DNA of 64,000 nt from Mercenaria mercenaria (Eukaryota > Mollusca > Bivalvia > Venerida > Veneridae): assembly GCF_021730395.1 (NCBI RefSeq), contig NC_069361.1, forward strand, positions 72,239,001 to 72,303,000, read 5' to 3'. Below the pieces are notes generated by a model. That model ran no database searches, was not told where the DNA came from, and was given only the letters and a program-made list of their open reading frames with translations. The position numbers were made by a program, and so were the translations under genes. Within the stretch, counting starts at the first letter, position 1; every line of letters begins with the position of its first letter. Below, in pieces: positions 33,704 through 45,880 of this stretch.

Positions 33704-34003
33704 CCGTGGCCCAGTGGTTAAGGCGTCCGCCTCGGGATCGGCAGGTCGAAGGTTCGAGCCCCATGGGGAGCGTTCGTCCGGGGGATGTTTGTCATGGGAC
33801 TCGTTCCGAAAAGGCCGGTTCGTGAGCCGCGAGCTAGTTAAATGAATGGTTACCGACTTCTATCCACCTGGCGCCTGGTATAGTGGTAGGAGTTGGGAGG
33901 TAATTGGTACGCACAATAAAGGTGTCTCATAAGCCAAATTGGCTGGCCCTTTCAAAAGGGGTGACACTATAATAAACAAGACCTTTACCTTTACCTTTTA
34001 TAT
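33704..34003 (+). mobile_element. tRNA-derived SINE (family 3), nearly complete
   Basis: The head carries an A box (TGGCCCAGTGGTTAAGGCG at about 33709) and a B box (GGTTCGAGCCC at about 33751), then a body with GGCGCCTGGTATAGTGGTAG and AGGTGTCTCATAAGCC, and ends in a short tandem tail (CCTTTA)n at about 33984-34000. The tRNA-like head folds poorly as a true tRNA because it runs straight into the body, so I call a SINE, not a tRNA gene. Confidence 0.85.
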
Positions 34004-35740
34004 CAGTTTACAATTTTCTGCTTTATATATGTACACGAATATAATGTTTTAAAAACAATAAAACATACAACTGAAGGAGCATTCTCTGTCCATATCAGTC
34101 TGTTAATATCAAAATCATGCATGCATTTGAAATAGAAGAGCTATACTTATTAACATCAAGAGACAATCTCACATTTTTACATATATAGTCATTATACATA
34201 ACGATAACAATTTGACCGCTCCGTTTTAATTCTTAGCGGCTAAACTGATAAGATTTTTTCTACCCCCATCCCCCACCACTTTACTAACCATTGAATACGG
34301 AGCCAGAGACGCGTGTTATGCAAGATTATACATTTTCATAAAAAAATCAACCACTTATACCATATTCAGTAGTTGTAGTACATGTTTTAGCGCGACCTAT
34401 TCACATTTTGTGCCAAATTGGTGAACATGAACATGTTGAAAAAGTTCACCCAAACTGTGGGCAAGTAGCTTTAACTGACTCTGATATATATTACTAGATA
34501 ATATACTTTGACTGTTAAATACGCAACAATGTACATCTTGTGAATATATTCAAATAAAAACGATTCTAAAGATTTTTGTGAACTCTGAAGGTCCTGTTTA
34601 TTTCATTGAAAGACATAATGAAATCAGCGTTTGCGCGACGTTAACGCCGTCATTGGTGTATCAACGTCACAAAAGTTAGATTACCAAAACAAATGAAAAG
34701 TAAATTTACAAAAAAATCTGCCGTGAAGACCCCCTATTTTTATTATATTTTCTTGTTCAGAATTGATTAAAGAAGAATATATTTGAAAATCAAGAACTTT
34801 GACCGTTCCGTTTTATTTTATTTCGGCTAAACGGCCATGAAATACATTGAATATTTTCGCTATTTTCCCCCACCCCTACTACGGATATCTCTTTATTTAA
34901 GCATTTTCCAAATGAAATAATTTACAAAACGCAACATGTAAACAATAACATTGAATTTAGCTATATTCCTGAGTTTGAAAAAATGTTATAACATTAATTT
35001 TAATGCGATTATTACAGTAAAACGGCGATTTCCCTTGAAAAATACATGTGCCGCCAGGTGGCGCTCATCAAAGGAAATGTGGACTCGGAACGATTTTCTT
35101 TTTTCTCCAAAGGAAAGACAGGAGATGTTAGTACATACAGACCTAATATCAGTCTTGTATCTCATACTTCGAAATTTCCGTAGGAAACCCGCGAACCACC
35201 TTAATTAAAATCCAAAAGTAATCAATAGAGTTTTTTTGTGATAAAACTATATGGAGATGTGATTTTCAAATTTCGTAAAATTCTCGGGATCCTTATTTAT
35301 TAAATGACTATTATCAAACTGTTTTTAATGCAATATGCCATATTGTTCTAAGACACACTGTGTCTTTAGCGTCCTGTCATTTAACAGGTGGTAAATACGC
35401 ACCTTTTTAGAGAGTTGGTGGACTCTATGGCAACGATGCCCTTTAAGTTCCCTTCAGGGGACGAACTGTTTAGATAATCACACCCTTTACTATTTCAACA
35501 TGCCCTTAATGGTGTTTCCTTTGATACTTTGCCTTCTGAAATATTATCAAATACATACGATTCAGGTTACATAGGCTTTTTTATATATCATTTTACATTT
35601 TATCAAGCCTTACTGTGGTTAATGTGTTTGAGAATCTCCTTGCGGGGACTTATTTCATTTACATCGTATTTTATTACAATAAAGCTTTCTTTTTCATTTT
35701 TATGTATATGCTCAGCAGACGTATATAAAAAAGTTTACAT
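34004..35740. other. Spacer; contains a diverged direct repeat near 34205 and 34797
   Basis: The phrases TTTGACCGCTCCGTTTTAATT (34212 region) and TTTGACCGTTCCGTTTTATTT (34798 region) are each followed by CGGCTAAAC, then a run of C-rich CCCCCA-type sequence. They are about 590 bases apart. This could be an internal duplication or the two ends of an unrecognised repeat. No gene is supported; readings at 34951-35208 and 35529-35795 have no recognisable domain. Confidence 0.45.
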
Positions 35741-36740
35741 TTTCAGATACCCCTATTTTTATGTGGAGTGCAGTAGGGTGGCGTTTCATGTTTGACTTTT
35801 GTCCTTGTTTTTTTACACTCGGCATTATTATTTGTTCTGTTCATTGTGATCATGATCATGGTCCACTGGATTACATCGAACGTTCATTTATAATAGAGAG
35901 TTTTGCTTTAACCGATGCCTTTTGTGCTTAAGGGGCGTTGTACTCGTACTTTGCGTGGTTGTGTTTTATTCTTTCAAAAGATATTCTGTAAGAATTAATT
36001 ATATTGTCATATAGATCTTTCCAAATGAAGTAGAAATACATGAACTTTGTAGCAAGGAGTATACATAACAAAAGAGGTAACACAGTTTTCTTACATCTGT
36101 AGATACGTGGCTGTTTAGGTTAAATAGTTCCGTCGCCAATTAATTGCAACACCTTTGTAAGTATACTTATTGTACCAACCTGTCATGATGATTTGAAAAA
36201 CAAAACATATCCACAGAAACATAATATCATATTTCATAGTCATTTGCAATGAATGGTATATAAACTAACATGAGTAAGAAACATGTAAAAAGAAATGACA
36301 ATTTGTTAACTTAATTATAGTCCCAGCTAAAAAAGCGACGAGGGCTGGATGCACGTTTCAGCAAGTAAGAAAATAATATATTGTACTGTGTTTCATTTTA
36401 TCTCAAGACTGAGATGTGCTGATCTTTTTTATTGCTACATGACCGAGACTGGTTTAACTGAATAGCAACAACATAATTTCTCTTGTCTTTTATTTAAAGA
36501 AAATCTGGCATTGAGGTAATCCAAACAATGGTACAGAAGTCAAAATGACTTTCACTTCAGATTGATATAACTGAACATGAAGACTTGAAAACCTTCAAAT
36601 ACTCCCGAGCGTCTTTAACGACTCCCAGCAACTCTTTTGATTTTTTCAAGTGTAAATTAATTTGATTTCATTCTAGAAGACCAGACGTCCTACATTTTGA
36701 AATGTCAACAAACTACGGTAAATGCGAATCATAACCTGAA
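35740..36740. repeat. Right arm of the large inverted duplication
   Basis: The inverse of 32000-33010, about 2.7 kb from it. Confidence 0.85.
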
Positions 36741-37820
36741 TTTCTTTTCTGTGTTTTGCCTTTATTTTCTAAGTACATTTGATGACATAAGCCAACTGCA
36801 CTGAGAATAAAAAGTTATTTCAATAACAATGCACATATTAGTATCCGCGTTAGGAAAGTTTTAGCAAGGGAACACAATTTACTATAATTCAAATGTAAAA
36901 GTATCAGTTATCATACAAAAATTGAGATGTTTTGTTAGTATTTATAATATATTTTACATCATACTGTTAATACTTGAATCATAAAAGATACTTCTTTAAT
37001 TATCATAAATAGGTCTTAGTATCTTCCTAAGATTTCATCGTCGGACCCGGATATTAGTGACATTTTCCAGAACTGGAACCATAGCACTAATTACAGGTTA
37101 AGGGTTCTTTGATATTGAACTTAAATATGGTTTGAATTAACCAATTTCATATTAAAGAGTTCTGAAAATAGAGAACGTAAGATATGTATAACAAATTACT
37201 AACCTTTTTATGACAATAACCAAACTTTTTTCACCACGATGGCACACGCCCGATGGCAAAAAAAAAAAAAAAAAAAAAAAAAAATAAGAAAAAAAAAACA
37301 AAAAGAAAAAAAAAATAAACACAGAAAAAAAAATACAGAAATAAGTGTAGTAATTGTTTTCGGACTGACTGAACTTCGGATATGAGAAGTCATATTTATT
37401 GCGGAAGCTTTCAACAATCGATAAAATATATAAAAAAAGAAGAAAACAAAAAAGAACAACCCCCCCCCCCCCACCCAAACAAAATATGTCAGTCATTGTA
37501 ATGTTTATTGCATATAATGTTTATAATATACGGTTTGATAATATTCTTCTAAAGGACAGCCAGCGAGCTATGGCTGTATGCAATAAAAATCTTTTAGAAG
37601 AATCCATCTAGAGAACATGATTTTTTGAATTTATGCATCTTTCACTTGAAGTGATTTGAACAAAACATTATGTCATGTTTATGTACCAGGTGTTAGGTCA
37701 TATATATCACTTATTTATAAAAAAATAAACCAGAAACAAAAATATAAAACAGTCTCACTTTCTCTTATCTAAATGAACTGTTATCATAGAATTCAAGATC
37801 AATTTCTCTGATACTAGTTA
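36740..37820. other. Start of duplicated block C, with low-complexity runs
   Basis: The patch at 37030-37105 matches 5635-5710, and 37485-37510 matches 9650. Poly-A (37258-37284) and poly-C (37459-37472) runs lie between. Readings of 88-114 residues across the A-rich region are translations of homopolymer and are not genes. Confidence 0.6.
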
Positions 37821-38985
37821 CTAAATCTGTTTGATTTTTCTCTCGTTCGGGAATGTGTTATCTTGTAATATGTATATATCACGATTATGACATCAGTATA
37901 TGTCGTTTTTCTGTTAATTTCCATACATCATTCCGTAGAAGACATGCTATTATCTATCTACAACAATACCGGGTATCTATCTGAAAGTGTGTAAATCTTA
38001 CTATTAAACATAAAACATCCCTCAGCATTTTGCGAAGTGTCGATTATGGGAAACAAAAGAAATACTTACAAAAGAAGTAGTTTAATAATTGAATTTGTAA
38101 GATCATTTCGGAATCTTAGTGCGCAACCAAGCAGACTGACAGGAAACCCAGTTAATTGAGCTTATTGTAAATGAAAAGTCCAGAACAAGCTGCATATTAG
38201 GCGGAACACAAAGTACAAGTCTAAGTACAGGACAATACTGTACGGTCTCTGTATAGTATTTAAAGGCAACAGTTGTGGATATTAACCAAATCTCTTTCTA
38301 CATTATATAGATATTTTATATATTATTTTTTCGGTTCACAAGATATGATGAAATATGAAACATCCTTCAAGCTCCATTGCCGTAATCATTTTGTAACGGC
38401 AATACCTTCAGCAAAAGGTCATGGTTGGAGTACATAGACTACGTAATATCTCCCCAGGTTGACAAATAGTGGAGTGGACTCAAACATATTCAGCGTCAAG
38501 TTGCCAGACTGAGTGTTCCTTGATTTATTTCAGAAACCAGAACGGTTGTATGTGGATGCATTAACGGAGATTTTTCTCCAGGTATATATGGTGAAGATCG
38601 AAACTGTGTGACTCATGTGGACATTATTTCAGGCACGGATGGATACCTGGGTGTAACCACGGACACAAACCAAGCCAAACATTAATCGATATCTGATCTT
38701 CAAATATTAAAAAAATGGTAATAGGTAAATACCTTCAATCATTTCATTCAATCTATTTTCAAATTTTGATATGTTGTTCTAATAGTACATATTGTTCTAA
38801 CAGTACATTTAATATATAAAAACGAAAATTCAGTTTTTGTTAGATGTGCGCAAATTACGGGTTTCCCATTTTAAAATCTTCTATTGTCTGCTATCCATTT
38901 ACTCCTGTTGATGAACAAAATGGTTTAATATAACTGGTACTGTTAGTTTGAAGAAACGATTAATATACCATTATTAAAATTTCTA
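37820..38985. repeat. Duplicated block C, first part (paralogue of 12215-13570)
   Basis: Colinear with block B; see 12215-14110. The match breaks off near 38985 and resumes near 40580. Confidence 0.8.
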
Positions 38986-39057
38986 AAGCTTATTTGTTTG
39001 GGTTAAGTTGTGGTTTGCACAAATTTCTGCCTCAGAGGTACTATTACTTGATTCATT

Positions 39058-39255
39058 TATGAGCCGCGCCATAAGAAAACCAACATAGTGGGTTTGCGAC
39101 CAGCATGGATCCAGACCAGCCTGCGCATCCGCGCAGCCTGGTCAGGATCCATGCTGTTCGATTTTAAAGTCTAATGGAATTGGAGAAACTGTCAGCGAAC
39201 AGCATTTTGCTGATACATTTAGCACCACGCACTATGTTTTTCAGTTCTGTACTGG
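39058..39255. mobile_element. MITE family A, partial copy
   Basis: Begins GAGCCGCGCCATAAGAAAAC and holds the palindromic core CAGACCAGCCTGCGCATCCG with GGTCAGGATCCATG. The right end is eroded (CACTATGTTTTTCAG). Confidence 0.75.
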
Positions 39256-39264
39256 TTTCATCAC

Positions 39265-40570
39265 GTTATATTTTTGTATTACTGTACACACATACATTTA
39301 CTTTATAAGATAAATTCGCGATCGCAGCATTCCTGTGGAAGGTGTCGCTCCCAAGCGTCGTAACTGAGTGACGTAGAGGCGTGTCACATAGATGACTGGT
39401 TGTTCGTTGGTTGTCTTCCCCCTTGCAGTTTTGGGTGGCGGTAACGGCAGTTTGTACCAAAAGGACATGATCCTTTGGCCTTGAAAATACGACAGTCTTC
39501 TCGAGGTTGGTAGGCTGTCCCTTGTTGCCCTGATGTCTGATTATGCCTGGTGCGTTTAGGAATTAGGATTTGTAGTTCCATATGGGGTGAGAACGTACCC
39601 CAATCAAAATTGTGCTCGGCTTGGAGCTCTCTATAAGTATGATCAAAGTTCAGCACACTACTCCATTCGTATATTTCAGCGAACTCGAATATTTTGGCTG
39701 TATATGCGAGATAGAATTCTATATTGCTGCGGTGCAACTCCCCAGTTGACAAAAGGTGGTTAAGCAAACGCATATTGGCTGCTCCCCATTCTTCAATGAA
39801 GATCCCAAGGTATGGGTGATCCTCCTCGGTTCGCAGTACGAGCGCCTCCGTCTCGGTAGCTCCTGTTATCATCACAAATTCATTTCGCCTATTCTGTCGT
39901 CTTTTCTTACCTTTTTCTGTGAGAAAGTGTGTAATATGGACAGCCTTCTTTGATTTTGCTTTCAAAGTCAATAACGCTCTAGGGTCCATGTAATTAACAG
40001 GTTTGTTTGGCGTGTCCTGGTTCGGATGGGCAGTAAAGTGATTTTCTGTAAGCAGCAAATTATCAAGTGTCTTATCTGCCGCATCGAGTAAAGTCTCATT
40101 CATAGTTACACTACTGTGTATTAACGGTACAACCATTCCATTTCTTCACTTGTTCCATAATTAGCTTAACAGACCCTAAAGGTAGTCCAATCGATTTCAG
40201 ATCCGCCACCTCAACAAGTTTTAGTGTCTCTTTCTTCACGAGTTCTTCCTGGCGGAGGCACTGAACAACTTTTCTGGGTAATCCAAGTGCTTTAACCCAC
40301 TCGTCGAAATTAAATTCCTCACAATTAGAAATATCACTTCTGTCTAAAACTGTTTGTTCAGTTTCTGTCGTCATTTTTATTCAAGTGCTATGTAACAATT
40401 TTAACCAATTTTTTACTACCAAATTCCATGCGGAGCGCTAGCGCGTAAAACATAAACTGGGCTGAAAGGTTAGAAAACTCTAGACCCCTAGAAAGTCACG
40501 TGATGGTCAGGAAGGCGCTGCAGAGGGGCGCCGCTGTTCGATTGTCTAAACGAAATTAAGGAACTTAATT
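39265..40570 (-). mobile_element. Fossil retroelement gag-like region (tyrosine-recombinase/DIRS-like, uncertain)
   Basis: On the minus strand a SAM-like helical segment (NFDEWVKALGLPRK, about 40320-40140) precedes a gag-like segment (about 40136-39384). The latter has NFDHTYRELQAEHNFDWG and a CCCH zinc-finger pattern, CRIFKAKGSCPFGTNCRYRH. This combination is seen in gag-like products of DIRS/Ngaro-type elements in marine invertebrates. No reverse transcriptase or recombinase follows, since the MITE at 39058 abuts it. The element is partial and broken, and it lies inside an insertion that block B lacks, so it post-dates the block duplication. Confidence 0.6.
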
Positions 40571-40579
40571 CTATTAAAT

Positions 40580-40983
40580 AACTTTAGTATAACTGAGAAA
40601 CGCATTTGATGAATATCAAATCGTAATAAAATCAATTTTTCATCTTGCCGTTGCTGGATAGCAATATATCAAACCTTAATAATATTTTGATTTTGAAATA
40701 TCAAAAAATATTCTTAATTTTATGAAATGATGGCAAGGAAAATCTATTACAGACAGGTGAAAAACCTTGAAAATGTTCTAGATCACTGCCAATCTACATT
40801 TGATAACATGAACGTTTATATATCTTTTAGCAACTATATATGCTGCTTTGCTTACTTAATTAAGATCACCTCAGTTTACTACATTCCATTTTATTCGGTG
40901 TTGAGATAGGGATGGAGAAGGCCGAGAGGCAAATTCCATTTCCTCCCTGAAACCCTTTTATTTAAACTGAAAGTACGACCATA
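40580..40983. repeat. Duplicated block C, second part (paralogue of 13590-14035)
   Basis: Resumes the match to block B with TTTGATGAATATCAAATCGTAA, TTGCCGTTGCTGGATA and GAAGGCCGAGAGGCAAATTCC. Confidence 0.8.
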
Positions 40984-41538
40984 CAGTGTTTTAGGGTATA
41001 GCGGATAGCTAACTAACTTTATCAGTATTCAAATTCAAAGAAATGAAATTCAGTAGTTTTTTTTCTGTATATCGGACAGAAAACATCTATATTTTCCAAA
41101 ACATTCAACTTTTTATAGAAATTCATTCGTTTTTTCTCTCCATGTCATTGTTTACATATGCGCTGATTTAGGGTGTACAGAAAAGTTTCGGTCATTTTTT
41201 CAATTATTAGTTTAAAATCCACATCAAAACAAACTTCCCAATATTTTTTCACTATAAATCAGAATAATAATGTTTTCAGTTTTTTAAAATTCTATCAAAT
41301 ACTTTTCATTCACTGCTGTTTTTACATACACACTGATTTAGTCAGTAGAGGATAGCTTCAATTTTCATTTGAAGATATATGAAAAATAACACAAAAAGTA
41401 AACATTTATGTATGTCAGAATGTCTGTCTGCATGCCAGTAATAGAATGATATGAAATTTTATAAATAGTTTTAGTCTAAATATAATATTTATCAACCTAT
41501 CCTCTATACCCTGAAGTCCGCTATATCCTATAGCACTG
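40984..41538. mobile_element. Tc1/mariner-type MITE with TA target duplication
   Basis: The left end CAGTGTTTTAGGGTATAGCG and the inverse of the right end CAGTGCTATAGGATATAGCG form terminal inverted repeats. TA flanks both sides (40982-40983 and 41539-41540). Block B has the uninterrupted sequence GACCATACTGCTTGGCTG at about 14049, which is the expected empty site with a single TA. The 555-base interior is AT-rich and non-coding. Confidence 0.92.
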
Positions 41539-41589
41539 TACTGCTTGGCTGCATTTTACATTTCCAACATTCAAAGATTTATTCCAACT

Positions 41590-42060
41590 ATTTTGAGATT
41601 TTCCTTTCCGTTTAATTTAGACCCGTCACGTTACATGGTGCAGTTTTCTTCCTTTCCAGGAGCGAGGACATCCACATTAAATTCAAATGAATGCTTGGAA
41701 AGCGTACGAGATTTTCAAACGGATATTGTGATTCTGTTTGTCGGTGCATGTGATATATACGATCCATCCCAATCGCCGGATTCAGTTTCAGCACAGATAT
41801 ATGAACTTACAGAGTCACTGCACAGGGACCTGCAGGTTAAAAAAAGTGTTTATTATGCAGACAGTCCATAGGATCAGTTCTGGTATAACAACACGATATC
41901 CAGTAGCCTGTGCTTAGTACGTGTTGGTCACAGGAAAGTCAAAGAATGTTTTTTTTTTCTGCCGATGGTACCCACTTGTCGCCCCTGGGAAACAGAAAAT
42001 TGTTCAACAACGTCCGGGCTGCCATCATTTCGGGAGCAAGAGACCTGTAACATCTAAGAT
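41590..42060 (+). mobile_element. SGNH-hydrolase-like fragment of a fossil retroelement
   Basis: The reading from about 41630 has VQFSSFPGARTST, DIVILFVGACDIYDP and, further on, a frame with DGTHLSPLGN-like sequence. This is the core and His-block layout of SGNH/GDSL hydrolase domains carried by some tyrosine-recombinase retroelements of invertebrates. It is partial and broken, and no transposition genes adjoin it. Confidence 0.55.
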
Positions 42061-42655
42061 ATTAAGCCATAAACTAAGTTACATTAACCGCCTATAAAAC
42101 AAATGTAGATGGACTAGGTTTTGACTAGCATTTGTGTCTACTTAGGTACATGTACTACATGTACGGTACCATAACTGACAAAATTGTAAATTCAAAATAT
42201 TTATACAAAACATGTAAAAAGATAGTCACATCAATGTAATCATATAAAAATAGAAAATAAAATACATTAATTTTGCAGAAATGAAGCGCAGAAATGCTGG
42301 GTCTAAAGGGATGGATCGAGGGAGGAGGTGGGTTGAACAAAATCACGTTTGTCTTTGTTTGATAAAAATAAGTTTGAGATGACTAAATTGCTAATCAATT
42401 ATGCAGTGATTTACTTTCCGGCTTATCGCCAACATTTCTGCGTCACTAATTTAACATAGAAGGGAGTCTAGTTTGGCACATAAATAATTTTATGGGACAT
42501 AAAATACATTTATCACGCTTATACAACATTACATGAAATCAGTAAGTGGTCTTTTTAATATACACGGGGAAAGGGAGGTTTACAAATTCTTCGGATATAT
42601 TATAATAATTATTTATGTTCTTGAAATAATTTAAAAGTTATATGTGGCTTCATTT
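42060..42655. other. No gene recognised
   Basis: AT-rich spacer. Confidence 0.45.
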
Positions 42656-43085
42656 GTAGGTGCACATTTTTATACGTTCAATGAGTTTTAAATAGTGTGA
42701 TATGTTGAATCAAATGACCTAAAGGAATATTTTAATCTATATGATTTTATTATTTATTGATCATCCACCTTGCTAGATATTTATTCCATCTGAGCAGAAC
42801 TTCTTTTATAGGTAAACGTCAATAAGAAAGATGAAAAAAGACGGGAGCTCTTTCGGATACAACATTAAAATGAATTAATATTGTCTTTATCGAATGGATA
42901 ATTCTACTTATCTGACAGGTAATTCACCGTCAATAAAATAGAAGAAAACAGACGGGAGTTCTTCCTGCTACAATATTATACTAAATTAATATCGTTTATA
43001 CCATTTGGATCAAATCCAGGAGATATGCTGACGTATGCTATATTAATCGGAGATTACCAGCAATAAAGTTTGAGCATTACAAATT
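42655..43085. repeat. Inverted duplicate of 7370-7705
   Basis: See 7370-7705. This copy contains an extra tandem-like stretch (GACGGGAGTTCTT and GACGGGAGCTCTT, about 120 bases apart). Confidence 0.75.
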
Positions 43086-43129
43086 TAAGCTGTTAATGAA
43101 TTTTTATTTAGTTTTGACCGCACCCAATT

Positions 43130-43615
43130 TTTAAACAAGAGCTGTCCGTAAGACAGTGCGCTCGATTTTTCTCAGTGCTTGACTCTGAATTAGAGCTTTG
43201 CCAGTAAAAAAATTCCAAGTTAAAAAGGGACATAACTCTGTCAAAAATCAAATCAGAGTAACGGGAATTGTGTCTCCTGGTGTAGACTTTGATAGTAAAT
43301 AACTGTTTTGAGTTTCAAGTCAAAAGCTTTAATAGTAACAGAGATGTTTGACTGTATCAACAATTCTAACAGAAATTCTAAGTTAAAAAAGGGCATAATT
43401 CTGCCAAGATTCAAATCAGAGTTATGGAGATTGTTTCTCCTAGTGTAAACTTTGATGGTTAATAATAATTTTAAGTTTCAAGTCAATAGCTTTGATAGTA
43501 ACAAAGATATTTGACTTTATCAAAAGCTTTAACCAATGGCGACGCCGACGCCGACGCCGACACCAGGGCGAGTGCAATAGCTCTACTTTTTCTTCGAAAA
43601 GTCGAGCTAAAAGTC
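43130..43615. mobile_element. Pearl-like element with two internal repeats of about 163 bp
   Basis: Begins AACAAGAGCTGTCCGTAAGA. It carries two units, starting near 43217 and 43380, that share AAATCAGAGT, AAACTTTGATGG-like sequence and AGTTTCAAGTCAA. It ends in GGCGACGCCGACGCCGAC followed by a pyrimidine-rich tail and AAGTCGAGCT. No coding. Confidence 0.75.
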
Positions 43616-44640
43616 ACAAAATCTAAAAAAGAACTCTTATTGTAAACAAGGAAATAAATCAAAGGCGTACAAAGGCGTACATGCATACATTGTTCTGTGA
43701 AAGTTAGAAAAATGTGTATTATTTTGACAGTAGTTAGTATCTATACGTCTGTGTCTGTGTCCATGTAATAAAAGTATGCTCATTTCGATCTTCTCCCATA
43801 CAGTGTTAAGTTACTATTGTCGCAGTCTTCATACAGATAACATCTTAATTTAGTTCTAATGGTTTTTTTAAACAAATATTTAGGTAGTTCTGCACGTTCG
43901 GATCAACTTGTAGAATTTGATTAAACCTTGATTTTTTTTTTCAAAACTTCTGAATAAAAATTAGGGTTGTATGTTCGATTTCTTTTTTTTTTTTTTTTTT
44001 TTTTTGCTAGACTGATTTAAAACATTTTCACCTCACACAAGTTTTCATAATGGGAGTCTATGGGAAAGTCACAATTTTGTTAATATTTTCGCGAATAGAT
44101 CTTCCTACAGTGGATATTTTAATGAAACTCCTCACAGTCGTAAGTAAAAATATGGCATGGTGAAAAAAAAATGTATTAGTCAATATGCTTGTTTTTGAAA
44201 TATTTGCCAAGATTATGGAGTTCCGCTAATTTCAAGCTAATTCTAAGACATATTTTCGAGTTATTCAACATGCCAAATGTTATACTTAAAAAAATAACGT
44301 TGCCGTTGTAATAAATTCACAAACCGGTTACCATATATTCACGAACTGATTTTCAATTTCGACGTCGAACCCTGGCTTTTTTCTACTTTATCCAGATAAT
44401 GATGTCATGTCATTACTCCCGGTTTATCAAATGTGCAAAATTACCTTTACAATAAACGATAGACTTCTAGATGTAGCCTGGTTTCTCATGATAACGGGGT
44501 ACTTAACGTGCGCAAAACGAACGAAACTAAAGAAAACAATTCATCACAATTTTTTATTTCTTTGGTGCTTCCTACATCCTTCCTCATTATTATAAAGAAT
44601 TGAAAACTTTATGTATCTGGTTATTGTTTATTAATTCCCG
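43615..44640. other. No gene recognised; poly-T run at 43983-44005
   Basis: AT-rich spacer with homopolymer. Confidence 0.45.
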
Positions 44641-44644
44641 CGTG

Positions 44645-44930
44645 GGGCCTCCGTGGCCGAGTGGTTAGAGTCGTTGACTTCAAACCATTTGCCCCTCATC
44701 GATGTGGGTTCGAAACCTCATTTGGGGCGTAGAATTCTTCACGTGAGGAAGCCATCCAGCTGGCTTACGGAAGGTCGGTGGTTCTACCCAGGTGCCCGCT
44801 CGTGATGAAATACGCACAGAGGGGCACCTGGGGTCTTCCTCCACCATTAAAGCTGGAAAGTCGCCATATGACCTAAAATTGTGTCGGTGCGACAATAAAC
44901 CCAACAAAATACATAAATTCCCGCTTATGA
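44645..44930 (+). mobile_element. tRNA-derived SINE (family 2), near complete
   Basis: The head GGGGCCTCCGTGGCCGAGTG, A box TGGCCGAGTGGTTAGAG and B box GGTTCGAAACC at about 44707 resemble a tRNA-Leu/Ser type. A conserved body follows (CCATCCAGCTGGCTTACGG, CAGGTGCCCGCTCG, GGGGCACCTGGGGTCTTCC), ending GTGCGACAATAAACCCAAC and an A-rich tail. Inverse matches inside the body (CAGGTGCCC / GGGGCACCTG) form a hairpin. Confidence 0.88.
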
Positions 44931-45880
44931 GGCCATGTTGAAATCTGACAAGACAAAGTTGTTTCCCATGATACCGATGTAATCATAAAAAAGTGTCAAG
45001 TATGGAAAACCTGATACACAATTATATTAATATTTTCCAATACTTCAGGTAAGTTAAAAGTCTATGATTTCAAACAGATTTCAAAAGTTTTTTTTTTTCA
45101 ACACAAAAAGAACACTGAACAATCTTACATTTAGACTGCATATTACCAAAGATATACTTTTAACAAGTGATATCTAGATCTATTCTTTCAGACCTAGATC
45201 CATCTCGGTCTAAGATTTTGGCAAGAATTTTACCAGCTACCATATTAAAAAGTAGCAAAGTTATCTTGTGAGAATATACAATATAATCTTTTTTAAATGA
45301 CAGACCTATATATCAAATGCACATGTTGTACTGGAGCTTAATTGGGTATCATTATATTTTGCATATTGCTGTAGTTCCATTAATTTTGCCTTAACGGCTT
45401 GTCATACTTTCATTTCTAATAAATGTCCGAAATATAGAAACAACATGGCTTCCGGTTTGGTGACGTCATCAGCAATCTGTCAGACGATATTTTCGCTAAA
45501 ATGTCCAGATGATAAACACTGTTCACAGGAAATATATATGTTTTTGACACATGGAGTGGGGACCAAAGGTAGAAATCATGTTTTAAATGCTTTTGTATAA
45601 ACAGGTAAATCAATCACCAGTAAACCAGTTCTAATGTAACTAATAGCTCGCAATTATTAGGAGTTATGTTTTCAGCACATGCAATACAATAACTATTCTG
45701 CAGTAAACGGCATAGTTAGCTAATGAAGGAAAACTAAGGAGATTACACAGGTTAGGGTAGACAGTTCAATTCATAAAATAGCTTTATAACATTCATGACA
45801 CAAGGATAATTATAGTACATGTAAATTAATATAAATTATACCAGTTCTTTTCAGTTAGATTATATTTTATTGTATATGTG
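44930..45880. other. No gene recognised
   Basis: AT-rich. Confidence 0.45.

Noticed and set aside
33704-33780. tRNA gene
   Set aside because: A and B boxes are good, but the head continues into a SINE body with a tandem-repeat tail; the same holds for the heads at 4745, 44645, 58770 and 63820.
37150-37500. Hydrophobic proteins of 88-114 residues on the minus strand
   Set aside because: They arise from poly-A and poly-C runs read as phenylalanine and glycine strings.
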